A stretch of DNA of 64,000 bases from Methylobacterium radiotolerans JCM 2831 (GTDB lineage: Bacteria; Pseudomonadota; Alphaproteobacteria; Rhizobiales; Beijerinckiaceae), in the NCBI RefSeq assembly GCF_000019725.1, contig NC_010505.1:4511001-4575000 (forward strand), read 5' to 3'. A model generated the notes under the pieces. It saw only the letters and a list, made by a program, of their open reading frames with translations, ran no database searches and was not told where the DNA came from. Positions within the stretch are counted from its first letter, which is position 1, and each line of letters opens with the position of its first letter. A program made the position numbers and the translations under genes. This document shows positions 44,392 through 52,924 of the stretch, piece after piece.

Positions 44392-45429
44392 TCACGCCCC
44401 CCTCCGGCTGGCGAGCAGCGCCGCGGCGGCCAGCAGCGCCAGGGCGGCCGGCCAGGGCCACAGGTCCCGGCGGAGCGGCAGGGGCGGCGCCAGGGCGCGG
44501 CCGCCCTCCAGCCGGTCGATGGCGTCGGCGACCCGCACGAGGTCCTCGGTGGTGCGCACCCGGAACGCCTCGCCGCCGCTGGCCCGGGCCATGTCGCGCA
44601 GGGTCTCGGTGTCGACCACGTCCTGCTCGCCGTCGGCGTCGGCCATGTCGCGGGGGCCCAGCGCGATGGTGTAGACCTTGATGCCCAGCTCCCGGGCGAG
44701 CTCCGCCACGTCCTTGGGGGCGGTCTGGCCGGCATTGTTGGCGCCGTCCGAGAGCAGGATCACGGCCTTCGCGGGCTTCTCGCCGGGCTTGCTCCCGGAC
44801 GCGGCCTCGCCCCCCGCGTCCCGCGGGTCCAGCCGGCGCAGGGCGAGCCCGAGGCCGTCGCCGATGCCGGTGGAGCGGCCGCTGATGCCGATCGTCGCCT
44901 CGTCCAGCGCCCGGGCGACCGCCGCGGTGTCGAAGCTCGGCGCCGCCGCCACGTAGGCCTGGTCGGCGAAGATCACGAGGCCGATCCGGTCCCCGGCCCG
45001 GCGCCGGATGAAGTCGGTGCCGACGCGCTTGACCGCGGTGAGCCGGTTCACGGTCTCGCCGTCGAGGGCGAAGTCGCGCCGCTCCATCGAGCCCGACAGG
45101 TCCATGGCGATCATGATCTCGCGGCCCGAGGCCGGGAGCGCGGCCGCCGGCATGACGAGGCGCGGGCCCGACAGGGCCGCCACCAGGGCGATCCAGAGCG
45201 TCCAGGTGAGCAGGGCCCGCCGCCGGCCCCGGGCCGCGCGGTCGGCGCCCGAGCGCGCCCCGGCCACCAGGGTGGCGGGCACGCGCAGGGCGCCGCTGCC
45301 GCCCTCCGGCTCCGCGGGGATCAGGCGCGCGGCCAGCAGCGGCAGGGGCAGCGCCAGCAGCGCCCAGGGCGCGGCGAAGTCGAAGGCCGACAGGAGCGCG
45401 CTGAGCCACGCGGGCAGGACGCCGCTCAT
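44392..45429 (-). CDS. VWA-domain membrane protein (BatA-like)
   Basis: A 345-residue protein. An N-terminal segment holds two membrane helices (PWALLALPLPLLAARLIP; LLTWTLWIALVAALSG). A von Willebrand A domain (about 105-290) has an intact MIDAS motif DLSGS in MIAMDLSGSMERRD, the conserved Thr/Gly in STGIGDGLGLALRRL and LLSDGANNAG. A C-terminal helix and RRGA end follow. It is paralogous to the following VWA gene, as with MxaC/MxaL and BatA/BatB. The ATG at 45429 overlaps the DUF4381 stop (ATGA). Confidence 0.9.
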   Translation of the reverse strand: MSGVLPAWLSALLSAFDFAAPWALLALPLPLLAARLIPAEPEGGSGALRVPATLVAGARSGADRAARGRRRALLTWTLWIALVAALSGPRLVMPAAALPASGREIMIAMDLSGSMERRDFALDGETVNRLTAVKRVGTDFIRRRAGDRIGLVIFADQAYVAAAPSFDTAAVARALDEATIGISGRSTGIGDGLGLALRRLDPRDAGGEAASGSKPGEKPAKAVILLSDGANNAGQTAPKDVAELARELGIKVYTIALGPRDMADADGEQDVVDTETLRDMARASGGEAFRVRTTEDLVRVADAIDRLEGGRALAPPLPLRRDLWPWPAALALLAAAALLASRRGA

Positions 45430-45905
45430 GCCCGCAGCCGCCCGATCAGGCGGGCGAGCGCGGCGTCGAGGGCGTCGAGGTCGGGATCCTGCCGCCGGTA
45501 CAGCCCGTCGGCGAGCACCCGGCCGGCGCCCCGGGTGAAGAAGTCGGTCCGGAACAGCCCGTCGAGCCGCGTCGCCCACGCCGCGCCGGTCGCCCCGGTC
45601 CCGGCCCCGCCGGACCGGTCGAGGGACCGGTCGAGGCGGCGCAGCAGCCGGGCCTGGGCGAGGAGGCGCGCCTCCGGGCCGAGGCCGCGGCTCCGGGCGA
45701 GCTCGGCGAGCGCCGCCCGGCGCAGGGTGTCGCGCGCCCGGCCGCGCCCGTAGCGCACGAGCCCCACCAGCAGGGCGGCGAGGAAGCCCAGGGCGGCCGC
45801 CGCCACGACCTCGCCCTGCACGGCGCCCGCGGCGCCGCCGGGCAGGTGCAGGCCCCGGAGCTGGTCGAGGGACAGGGGGATCTCGGCGGGCACGACCGGA
45901 TTCAT
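45426..45905 (-). CDS. DUF4381 family membrane protein
   Basis: A 159-residue protein starting MNPVVPAEIPLSLDQLRGLHLP. It has one membrane helix (VVAAAALGFLAALLVGLV, about 33-50) and a cytoplasmic helical domain with RRAALAELARSRGLGPEARLLAQARLLRRL. These features and its place between DUF58 and VWA genes match DUF4381, a standard member of MoxR/Bat operons. The exact role is unknown; it probably helps assemble the membrane complex. It overlaps the VWA gene and lies 36 bases after the DUF58 gene. Confidence 0.85.
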   Translation of the reverse strand: MNPVVPAEIPLSLDQLRGLHLPGGAAGAVQGEVVAAAALGFLAALLVGLVRYGRGRARDTLRRAALAELARSRGLGPEARLLAQARLLRRLDRSLDRSGGAGTGATGAAWATRLDGLFRTDFFTRGAGRVLADGLYRRQDPDLDALDAALARLIGRLRA

Positions 45906-45941
45906 CGGATTGCGCCGCCGATCGGGTCGCCGGGTCCGGCC

Positions 45942-46979
45942 TCACAGCACCGCATCGAGGCGCTCCATGAGCGGCGCGTAGGCCTCCGGGCCGGTCTCGA
46001 CGTCGAGGCGCACGCCCGCGATGCCGCGGCGGGCGTAGGCGGCGAGCCGGGCCTCGGCGGATTCCCCCGCCGTCCCGGCCCCGGTCGGCGGCACGGTCGG
46101 CAGCACGGTCGGCAGCGCGGTCCCGCGGCGGCCATCCGCGAGGGCGAAGGGGTAGTAGCCCGGCGGCCGGGCGCGCTCGAAGGCGTCGCTGACCAGGATC
46201 AGCCGGATCGCGATCCGCTCGGCGAGCAGGGTCAGGAGCTCGTCGAAGCCCGGGCCGGGATCGTCCAGGGCGCTGGCGATGACGAGGTGGCCGCCGGCCG
46301 GCAGCAGGCCGCGGGCGAGGGCGAGCGTCGCCTCCAGGGGCGGCTCCGCGCGGGTCGGCGCGCCGGTCTCGGCCGCCAGCGCGTCGGCGTGGGCCTGGGC
46401 GAGGGCGCCGGTCACCGCGATCATGGCGCGCTCGCCGCCGGCCGGCCGCAGCACGGTCGGCGCGCCGGCCGAGGCGACCGCGAGGCCGACCCGGCCGCCG
46501 TCGGCGGCGACCCGCCAGCCGAGCAGCGCCAGGGCCTCGGCGGCCGCCACCGAGCGCAGGGTCCTCCGGGTGCCGAACAGCATCGCGGGCCGGAAATCGG
46601 CGAGCAGCACCACGGCGCGGTCGCGCTCGTCGTGGTGGGTGCGGACGTGCAGCTGCCCGGTCCGGGCCGTGGCGTTGCGGTCGATGAACCGGCGGTCGTC
46701 GCCCTCGGACCAGAGCCGGACGTCCTCCGGCTCCGAGCCGCGCCCGCGGCGCCGGGTGACGATGCCGCCGGGCAGGCCCGCCAGCGTCCGGGTGGCGGGC
46801 GCGGAGCCCCGCCGGGCGAGGTGGCGCAGGCCCATCAGGGCCTCGCCCGAGAGGTGGATGCCGTGCCCGGCGCGATCCCGCCCGGTCCCCTGGGCGGGGA
46901 GGGCGGCCCCGGCGGTCGGGCCAAGCTCCCCCGCGGCGGCGGGAGGGGATCTGCGGCGCGCCTGCCCGAACCCGAACAC
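45942..46979 (-). CDS. DUF58 domain protein (MxaS-like)
   Basis: A 345-residue cytoplasmic protein. The DUF58 core contains SEPEDVRLWSEGDDRRFIDRNATARTG (R-x-Y/W-x-x-G-D-D-x-R-x-I-D-W/R-x-x-x-A pattern) followed by a degenerate VWA-like fold (RAVVLLADFRPAMLFG). It corresponds to MxaS in methanol dehydrogenase gene clusters. The GTG at 46979 lies two bases after the moxR stop, so the genes are coupled. The tail includes a TVLPTVPPT stretch of short Pro/Thr/Val repeats. Confidence 0.86.
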   Translation of the reverse strand: MFGFGQARRRSPPAAAGELGPTAGAALPAQGTGRDRAGHGIHLSGEALMGLRHLARRGSAPATRTLAGLPGGIVTRRRGRGSEPEDVRLWSEGDDRRFIDRNATARTGQLHVRTHHDERDRAVVLLADFRPAMLFGTRRTLRSVAAAEALALLGWRVAADGGRVGLAVASAGAPTVLRPAGGERAMIAVTGALAQAHADALAAETGAPTRAEPPLEATLALARGLLPAGGHLVIASALDDPGPGFDELLTLLAERIAIRLILVSDAFERARPPGYYPFALADGRRGTALPTVLPTVPPTGAGTAGESAEARLAAYARRGIAGVRLDVETGPEAYAPLMERLDAVL

Positions 46980-46981
46980 CG

Positions 46982-48019
46982 TCAGAGCGCCCGCACCCGC
47001 TGCACCAGCTCGCCGACGAGGCCGCGCGCCGTCCGGCCCTCGGCGGCCGCCCGCCAGGTCAGGCCGATGCGGTGGGAGAGGGCGTCGCGGGCCAGATCCG
47101 CGACGTCCTCGGGCGTGACGTGGTCGCGTCCCCGCAGCCAGGCCCGGGCCTTGCCGGCCATCATCAGCGCCAGGGTGCCCCGCGGCGAGGCCGGGTGCTC
47201 GATCATGGCGCGCAGGTCCGGGGCGGCCGCGTCGGTGCGGGTCGCCGCGACCAGCCGGACGAGGTAGTCCTTGAGGGCCGGCGACACGTAGGTGGCGAGC
47301 GCCGCCTCCCGGGCGGCGCGCACGTCCGCGAGCGACAGCCGCACGGTCATCGCGTCGACGTGGTGGGTGATCTCGCCCTCCACCAAGTCGAGGATCGCCC
47401 GCTCGGTAGTCTCGTCGGGCATGTCGACCACGACGTGGAGGAGGAAGCGGTCGAGCTGCGCCTCCGGCAGCGGGAAGGTGCCGGCATGCTCGATCGGGTT
47501 CTGGGTCGCCACGACCATGAACGGGTCGGAGAGGCGGTGCGTCGCGCCCGAGACCGTCACCTGCCCCTCGGCCATGGATTCGAGCAGCGCCGACTGCACC
47601 TTCGGGGGCGCGCGGTTGACCTCGTCCACCAGCACGAGGGCGTGGAACAGGGGGCCTGGCAGGAACTCGAAGGTGCCGCTGTCCTGGCGCCACACCGTGG
47701 TGCCGGTGAGGTCGGCCGGCATCAGGTCCGGCGTGCACTGGATGCGCGCGAAGGAGCCGTCGAGGCCGTCGGCGAGCCGCTTGACCGCCCGGGTCTTGGC
47801 GAGCCCCGGCGCGCCCTCGATCAGCAGGTGGCCGCCGGTCAGGAGCCCGATCAGCAGGCGCTCCACGAGGCCGGCGCTGCCGATCAGGCCGCGCTCCAGC
47901 CCCTCGCGCAGCGCCATGACGCGGCCGTGCAGGGCGGCGTCGGGAGCGCCGGTGGGCGCATGGTCTGGCGCGCTGTCGGGCCGGCGTTCGGCGAGGGCGC
48001 CGCTGGTGGCGCCGCTCAT
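46982..48019 (-). CDS. MoxR-type AAA+ ATPase
   Basis: A 345-residue ATPase with Walker A GAPGLAKT in HLLIEGAPGLAKTRAVKRLA, Walker B VLVDEVNR, sensor 1 in VVATQNPIEHAGTFPLPEAQLDRF and a C-terminal helical lid. MoxR proteins act as chaperones that mature or activate enzymes and complexes together with VWA proteins; MxaR is needed for active methanol dehydrogenase. It heads a seven-gene operon followed by a lanmodulin-like gene. It is divergent from the MgtC gene across 220 bp, where the promoter should lie. Confidence 0.92.
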   Translation of the reverse strand: MSGATSGALAERRPDSAPDHAPTGAPDAALHGRVMALREGLERGLIGSAGLVERLLIGLLTGGHLLIEGAPGLAKTRAVKRLADGLDGSFARIQCTPDLMPADLTGTTVWRQDSGTFEFLPGPLFHALVLVDEVNRAPPKVQSALLESMAEGQVTVSGATHRLSDPFMVVATQNPIEHAGTFPLPEAQLDRFLLHVVVDMPDETTERAILDLVEGEITHHVDAMTVRLSLADVRAAREAALATYVSPALKDYLVRLVAATRTDAAAPDLRAMIEHPASPRGTLALMMAGKARAWLRGRDHVTPEDVADLARDALSHRIGLTWRAAAEGRTARGLVGELVQRVRAL

Positions 48020-48240
48020 GCGGAGAACGTTCCGGTGCGGACCGAATCCGCCCGTCGGGCCTTATCCTGGGCCGTGTGCTGCATCCTGCACGTCTCCTCG
48101 GCCGGGTCCCGGATTCTTAAGGGATCCTCAGGCTCTTGCCGGTGTGCCCGCTGCCCGGTGCGGCCGTCAATCCCGCTTCGGACACGCTTTCCGGTCCCGG
48201 CCGGGCCATGGTGTCACGGTTCCGTCACCTCCCCGCTTTC

Positions 48241-48963
48241 ATGAGACGGTGGATGACCAGCTACGCCGCCCTCCCCGAAGAACTGAAATCCGCGATCGGC
48301 CTGCTCGTGGCCTTCGTGCTGGGCACGATCATCGGGGCCGAGCGGCAGTACCGGCAGCGCACCGCGGGCCTGCGCACGGCGGTGCTGGTCGCGGTCGGGG
48401 CCAGCGCCTTCGTGGATCTCGGCATGCGCCTGACCGGCCCGGACGGGGGCGTCCGCACGGTGGCCTACGTGATCTCGGGCATCGGCTTCCTCGGCGCCGG
48501 CGTGATCATGAAGGAGGGCATGAATGTCCGCGGCCTCAACACGGCCGCGACCCTGTGGTGCTCGGCCGCGGTCGGGGCCTTCTGCGGCGCCGACCTGCCC
48601 CTGGAGGCGGTGTTCGTGATGGTGACGGTGCTCGCCTGCAACACGGCGCTCCGGCCGCTGGTGAACGCCATCAACCGCGCGCCGATCCGGGAATCCGCCA
48701 CCGAGGCGACCTACGAGGTCCAGGTCACCACGGCGCCCGGCGAGGCCGGGCCGGCCCAGGACCTGCTGGTGGAGCGCCTGGAGGCCGCGAACTATCCGGT
48801 CGGCAGCGTCGAGATCGAGGAGCGCGGCGAGAGCGCGGTCGACGTGGTGGCGACGCTCACGGCCAGCGCCGTGAAGGCCGAGGAGCTCGACGCCGTGACC
48901 AACGCGCTGGCCCGCATGCCGGGCATCCGCCACGCCACGTGGTCGGTGCAGACCGCCGACTGA
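48241..48963 (+). CDS. MgtC/SapB family membrane protein
   Basis: About 240 residues. Five membrane helices are seen, with the family motifs GTIIGAERQYRQRTAGLRT, VLVAVGASAFVDLG, GIGFLGAGVIMKEG and GLNTAATLWCSAAVGAFCG. The C-terminal cytoplasmic domain is ACT-like (VQVTTAPGEAGPAQDLL...). MgtC proteins are tied to growth at low Mg2+ and to control of the F-ATPase. Starts at 48241 and 48253 are both plausible; an upstream GTG at 48136 would add an unlikely extension. No Mg2+ leader element was recognised. Confidence 0.85.
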   Translation: MRRWMTSYAALPEELKSAIGLLVAFVLGTIIGAERQYRQRTAGLRTAVLVAVGASAFVDLGMRLTGPDGGVRTVAYVISGIGFLGAGVIMKEGMNVRGLNTAATLWCSAAVGAFCGADLPLEAVFVMVTVLACNTALRPLVNAINRAPIRESATEATYEVQVTTAPGEAGPAQDLLVERLEAANYPVGSVEIEERGESAVDVVATLTASAVKAEELDAVTNALARMPGIRHATWSVQTAD

Positions 48964-49041
48964 GCGCGGTCGAGGGCCGGCGGGCCGTCCGTCCGCCGGG
49001 TGCCCCTCCGGCGGGTGAGGCGGGGCGGTGCCCCGGGGCCG

Positions 49042-49395
49042 TCAGCGGCGCGGGTCGAGGGGCCGGCTGCGGCGCTCGATCACCACGGTCGGGCGCGTGC
49101 GGCGCTCCACCACCACGGTGCGCGGCGCCCGGCTCGGGCTCGCCTGGGTCAGGATCCGCTCGGGGGCGCGCTCCGGCTTGACCTTCTTGGCCGCCAGGAC
49201 GTGGGGGCGGACCTCGTCGGCCGGCAGGCCCATAAGGCCGGCGGCGATCTCGACCTGCTGCTCGACGTCGTCCGCGAGGTCCTGCGCGGCGGCGACCGCC
49301 TCGCTCACGGTGGGCGGCTCGCGGCGGACGCGGATCGGCGGCAGGTCGGCGAAGCTCTTCTGCGTCTTCTTCACGGGGCGACTCGCAGTCTTCAT
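49042..49395 (-). CDS. Small basic hypothetical protein
   Basis: A 117-residue product starting MKTASRPVKK. The middle part TVSEAVAAAQDLADDVEQQVEIAAGLMGL is strongly helical and followed by EVRPHVLAAKK. The tail is Arg/Val-rich with repeated VVVERRTRP and VVIERRSRP units. I do not recognise the family. A TTGTGCAGTGCA palindrome 29 bases upstream is almost identical to the one before the PHB depolymerase gene, which suggests co-regulation with PHB metabolism, perhaps as a granule- or nucleoid-associated protein. Confidence 0.65.
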   Translation of the reverse strand: MKTASRPVKKTQKSFADLPPIRVRREPPTVSEAVAAAQDLADDVEQQVEIAAGLMGLPADEVRPHVLAAKKVKPERAPERILTQASPSRAPRTVVVERRTRPTVVIERRSRPLDPRR

Positions 49396-49423
49396 GCACC
49401 AGACATAGCGCCTTCCGGGCAGG

Positions 49424-49440
49424 TTGTGCAGTGCATCAAA
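49424..49440. promoter_or_regulatory. TGCAGTGCA palindrome upstream of the 49042-49395 gene
   Basis: TTGTGCAGTGCATCAAA contains TGC-AGT-GCA and aligns with the site at 23066, sharing TTGTGCA-N-TGCA-NN-AAA. Its closeness to the start codon would suit a repressor operator. Confidence 0.45.
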
Positions 49441-49676
49441 AACGTGTGATGGGCGCCTCCCGCACATGTCTCGCGTCCGGGCGACGCGGATACGAGGCCG
49501 GCTGCCGCGGCCTTGTGCAGCCTCGGGCGTTCGGTGCCCGTTCGACCGGGCCTCGCGGCGATCCCGCGGGCAGATGCCGGCCGTCCCGGTCCGGGCGCGC
49601 CCGTGTGCGTCATAGTGGCGCGGCGTGCGGGGCCCGCGCTTACCCGCGCTTCAGCCCGGCATGGTAGGATCCGCCC

Positions 49677-50537
49677 ATGACCGAGAGCCTCGATCCCCGG
49701 CTGACCCCGGCCCGGCCGCACGTCGCCGATCTTCGCCTGCGGGACCGCGTCGCGGCGGCGCGCTACGTCGCCGGCACGCCGCGGCGGGTGACCGCCCCGT
49801 CGGCGCCGCTGCGCCGCGCGCCCGCCGCCGACGCGGGGCTCGACACCGAGGCGCTGCTGGGCGACGCGGTCGATCTCTACGACGCGGCGGACGGCTACGC
49901 CTTCGTGCAGCTCGCCCGCGACGGCTACGTCGGCTACCTGCCGGCCGACAGCCTCGGTCCGGTCGATCCGGAGCCGACGCACCGCGTCACCGCCCTGCGC
50001 ACCTTCCTGTATCCCGAGCCGGACCTGAAGCGGCCGGTCCTCGGCCATCTCAGCCTCGGCGCCCGCCTCGCGGCGACGGGGGAGGCCGGCGCCTACCTGG
50101 AGACGCCGGGAGGCTACGTGTTCGCCCGCCACTGCGCGCCCGTCGACGCCCGCGCGCCGGACTACGCGGCGACGGCCGCGCGGCTCGCCGGGACCCCCTA
50201 TCTCTGGGGCGGCCGCACCAGCCTCGGGCTCGACTGCTCCGGCCTCGTGCAGCTCTGCCTCGACGCGGCGGGGCTGCCCTGTCCCCGCGACGCCGACATG
50301 CAGGAGCGGGCCCTCGGGCGGGCGCTGTCCTTCGACCCCGCGCGCCCGGACTTCGCGGGCCTGCGCCGGGGCGACTTCGTCTTCTGGCGCGGCCATGTCG
50401 GGCTGATGGGCGATCCCGAGACGCTGATCCACGCCAACGGCCACCACATGGCGGTCGCCGCCGAGCCGCTCGCCGAGGCGGTCGCCCGCATCGCGGCGCA
50501 CAGCTTCGGCGCCGTGACGGGGATCCGGCGGCTCTGA
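49677..50537 (+). CDS. NlpC/P60 family cell-wall peptidase
   Basis: A 286-residue protein. Two SH3-like regions (about residues 25-145, with [23 protein letters not shown]) precede an NlpC/P60 catalytic domain. The nucleophile Cys is in [12 protein letters not shown], and the His is in [12 protein letters not shown] followed by the third polar residue in [10 protein letters not shown]. Such enzymes cut gamma-D-glutamyl-diaminopimelate or related bonds in peptidoglycan peptides. No signal peptide is seen; many alphaproteobacterial members of this group lack one. The ATG at 49677 has AGGA nine bases upstream. Confidence 0.9.
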   Translation: MTESLDPRLTPARPHVADLRLRDRVAAARYVAGTPRRVTAPSAPLRRAPAADAGLDTEALLGDAVDLYDAADGYAFVQLARDGYVGYLPADSLGPVDPEPTHRVTALRTFLYPEPDLKRPVLGHLSLGARLAATGEAGAYLETPGGYVFARHCAPVDARAPDYAATAARLAGTPYLWGGRTSLGLDCSGLVQLCLDAAGLPCPRDADMQERALGRALSFDPARPDFAGLRRGDFVFWRGHVGLMGDPETLIHANGHHMAVAAEPLAEAVARIAAHSFGAVTGIRRL

Positions 50538-50673
50538 GGGGGCCGGCGCGGGTCCCATTGCCGCGGCAATCGTGCTACAGACGGGCCACGGAGCGGCTCC
50601 GCTTCCCTCTTCCCGCCCGGTTCCTGGGCCAGTCCTGTTGACAGGACAGCCCCGCCCTCGCCACATCCCCCGC

Positions 50674-51675
50674 ATGACCGCCGATATCGCGACCCCCGAG
50701 CCCGCCCCGGGCACCGCCGGCAAGCCGCCGCTGGAGATCCTGCTCTGCGCCCCGCGCGGCTTCTGCGCCGGCGTGGTGCGGGCCATCGACGTCGTGGAGC
50801 GGGCGCTCGCCATCTACGGGCCGCCCGTCTACGTCCGCCACGAGATCGTGCACAACAAGTACGTCGTGGAGAGCCTGAAGCGGAAGGGCGCCGTGTTCGT
50901 CCGCGAGCTCGACGAGGTGCCGGACGGCGGCGCCCCGGTGATCTTCTCCGCCCACGGCGTGGCCAAGACCGTGCCGGCCAACGCTGATTCGCGCGGGCTG
51001 ACCACGATCGACGCCACCTGCCCGCTGGTGACCAAGGTCCATCGCGAGGCTGAGATCCACCACAAGCGCGGCCGCCACGTGCTGCTGGTCGGCCATTCCG
51101 GCCATCCCGAGGTCGTGGGCACGATGGGCCAGCTGCCCAAGGGCTCGATCACCCTGGTGGAGGATCTCGAGCAGATCGCCGCCCTGACCCCGGACAATCC
51201 CGACAACCTCGCCTGGGTCACCCAGACGACCCTGTCGGTCGACGACACCCGCCACATCGTCGACGCCCTGAAGAAGAAGTTCCCGAACATCACCGGGCCC
51301 CACAAGGACGACATCTGCTACGCCACCACCAACCGCCAGGAGGCGGTGAAGCAGGTGGCGCCGCTGGTCGACGCCCTGATCGTGGTCGGCTCGTCGAACT
51401 CGTCGAACTCGCAGCGCCTGCGCGAGGTCGCCGAGCGGGTGGGCTGCCCGATCACCCGCCTCGTGCTCCGCGCCGAGGAGATCGACTGGCCGGCCTTCGA
51501 GGGAATCCGCAAGCTCGGCCTCACGGCAGGCGCCTCGGCCCCCGAGGTCCTGGTCGAGGAGATCATCGACGCCTTCGCGGCCCGCTACGACGTGATGGTC
51601 GACACGGTCTCGACGGTGATCGAGGACATGGTCTTCCCGTTGCCGCGGGAGCTGCGCAGCGAGGCCGCCGAGTAA
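50674..51675 (+). CDS. ispH: 4-hydroxy-3-methylbut-2-enyl diphosphate reductase
   Basis: A 333-residue iron-sulfur enzyme, the last step of the MEP isoprenoid pathway. The three cluster cysteines are in [23 protein letters not shown] and [30 protein letters not shown] and [11 protein letters not shown] complete the family set. The start is ATG at 50674. Upstream lies TTGACA at 50638-50643, a possible -35. thrB follows in the same direction 119 bases later, the usual alphaproteobacterial order ispH-thrB-rnhA. Confidence 0.96.
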   Translation: MTADIATPEPAPGTAGKPPLEILLCAPRGFCAGVVRAIDVVERALAIYGPPVYVRHEIVHNKYVVESLKRKGAVFVRELDEVPDGGAPVIFSAHGVAKTVPANADSRGLTTIDATCPLVTKVHREAEIHHKRGRHVLLVGHSGHPEVVGTMGQLPKGSITLVEDLEQIAALTPDNPDNLAWVTQTTLSVDDTRHIVDALKKKFPNITGPHKDDICYATTNRQEAVKQVAPLVDALIVVGSSNSSNSQRLREVAERVGCPITRLVLRAEEIDWPAFEGIRKLGLTAGASAPEVLVEEIIDAFAARYDVMVDTVSTVIEDMVFPLPRELRSEAAE

Positions 51676-51794
51676 GGCGGTCCGGTCGACGGCGCGGGAC
51701 CGACGCCTCGGTCTCGGGGCGCGCGGCAGGCTTTGTGCGGGGGCGCTTCGGCGCCCCTTGCCGTATCGAACTTCCGACATCAGAGCGCAGACAC

Positions 51795-52760
51795 GTGGCC
51801 GTCTACACCGAGGTATCCGACGCGGCGCTCGCCGAGTTCCTGTCCGCCTACGCGATCGGCAGCCTGCTCTCCTTCAAGGGCATCGCGGAGGGTGTCGAGA
51901 ACTCGAACTTCTTCCTGCACACCACCGAGGGCGCCTACATCCTGACGCTCTACGAGAAGCGCGTCCGGGAACAGGACCTGCCGTTCTTCATCGGGCTGAT
52001 GGAGCACCTCTCGGCCCGCGGCCTCGCCTGCCCGCAACCCGTGCGCGACCGGGCCGGCCAGGCCCTCGGCCAGCTCTGCGGCCGGCCCGCCGCCATCGTC
52101 AGCTTCCTGGAGGGCGTCTCGGTCAAGGCGCCGGGCGCCGAGCATTGCCGGGAACTCGGCCGGGCGCTCGCGGAGCTGCACGCCGCCGGCCGGGACTTCC
52201 CGATGGTGCGGGAGAACAACCTCTCGGTGTCCGCGTGGCGCCCGCTCTTCGCGCAAGCGGAGGCCCAGGCCGATTCGGTCGAGCCCGGCCTCGCGGCGCG
52301 CACCCGGTCGGACCTCGCTGTCCTGGAGGCGCACTGGCCCCGGGACCTGCCGGGCGGCGTGATCCACGCGGACCTGTTCACCGACAACGTCTTCTTCATC
52401 GGCGACGCCCTGTCGGGCCTGATCGACTTCTACTTCGCCTGCACGGACGCCTTCGCGTACGACCTCGCGGTCTGCCTGAACGCGTGGTGCTTCGACCCCG
52501 ACGGCACCTTCCACCGGGACATGGCCGCCGCGCTGATCGCCGGCTACGAGGCCGTGCGGCCCCTGGAGGCCGCCGAGGTCGCGGCCCTGCCGATCCTGTG
52601 CCGGGGCGCCGCCCTCCGCTTCATGCTCACCCGGCTGGTCGACTGGCTGAACGTGCCCCCGGGCGCCCTGGTGAAGCCGAAGGACCCGCGGGAATTCGAT
52701 CGCCGGCTCACCTTCCACCGGCAGGCGCGGGACGCGCGGGATTACGGGCGGCCCCACTGA
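51795..52760 (+). CDS. thrB: Homoserine kinase
   Basis: A 321-residue enzyme of the aminoglycoside-phosphotransferase-like (type II) homoserine kinase family, which makes O-phosphohomoserine for threonine synthesis. The family N-terminus VAVYTEVSDAALAEFL starts at the GTG at 51795. GIAEGVENSNFFL, the catalytic loop GVIHADLFTDNVFF and LIDFYFACTDAFAYDLAVCLNAWC follow. In most relatives an intact rnhA follows directly; here only a remnant is found. Confidence 0.94.
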   Translation: MAVYTEVSDAALAEFLSAYAIGSLLSFKGIAEGVENSNFFLHTTEGAYILTLYEKRVREQDLPFFIGLMEHLSARGLACPQPVRDRAGQALGQLCGRPAAIVSFLEGVSVKAPGAEHCRELGRALAELHAAGRDFPMVRENNLSVSAWRPLFAQAEAQADSVEPGLAARTRSDLAVLEAHWPRDLPGGVIHADLFTDNVFFIGDALSGLIDFYFACTDAFAYDLAVCLNAWCFDPDGTFHRDMAAALIAGYEAVRPLEAAEVAALPILCRGAALRFMLTRLVDWLNVPPGALVKPKDPREFDRRLTFHRQARDARDYGRPH

Positions 52761-52824
52761 GGGCCCGGTGAGCGCTGACGGGACCGGGCAGCCGAGGCGC
52801 GATCCTGAGTCATCGTCGACACCC

Positions 52825-52920
52825 GCGTGGCGCTCTCAGGGGGCGAAGCCCGCACCACCGGCAACCGCGCGGAGATCCTGGCGGCGGCCCTGAGCGGCGT
52901 TCGCGCGCTCCGGATCGGAC
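52825..52920 (+). pseudogene. rnhA: Ribonuclease HI remnant
   Basis: Downstream of thrB, a short plus-strand frame reads ALSGGEARTTGNRAEILAAA followed by LSGVRALR. This resembles the RNase HI segment GGEA-x-TT-NNR-x-E-L-x-AA...AL-x-AL around the second catalytic acid (Glu). The N-terminal TDGACSGNPG part and everything after about 30 residues are missing. The usual order ispH-thrB-rnhA supports decay of a resident gene. The match is short, so this is a moderate-confidence call. Confidence 0.55.
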
Positions 52921-52924
52921 CCGC

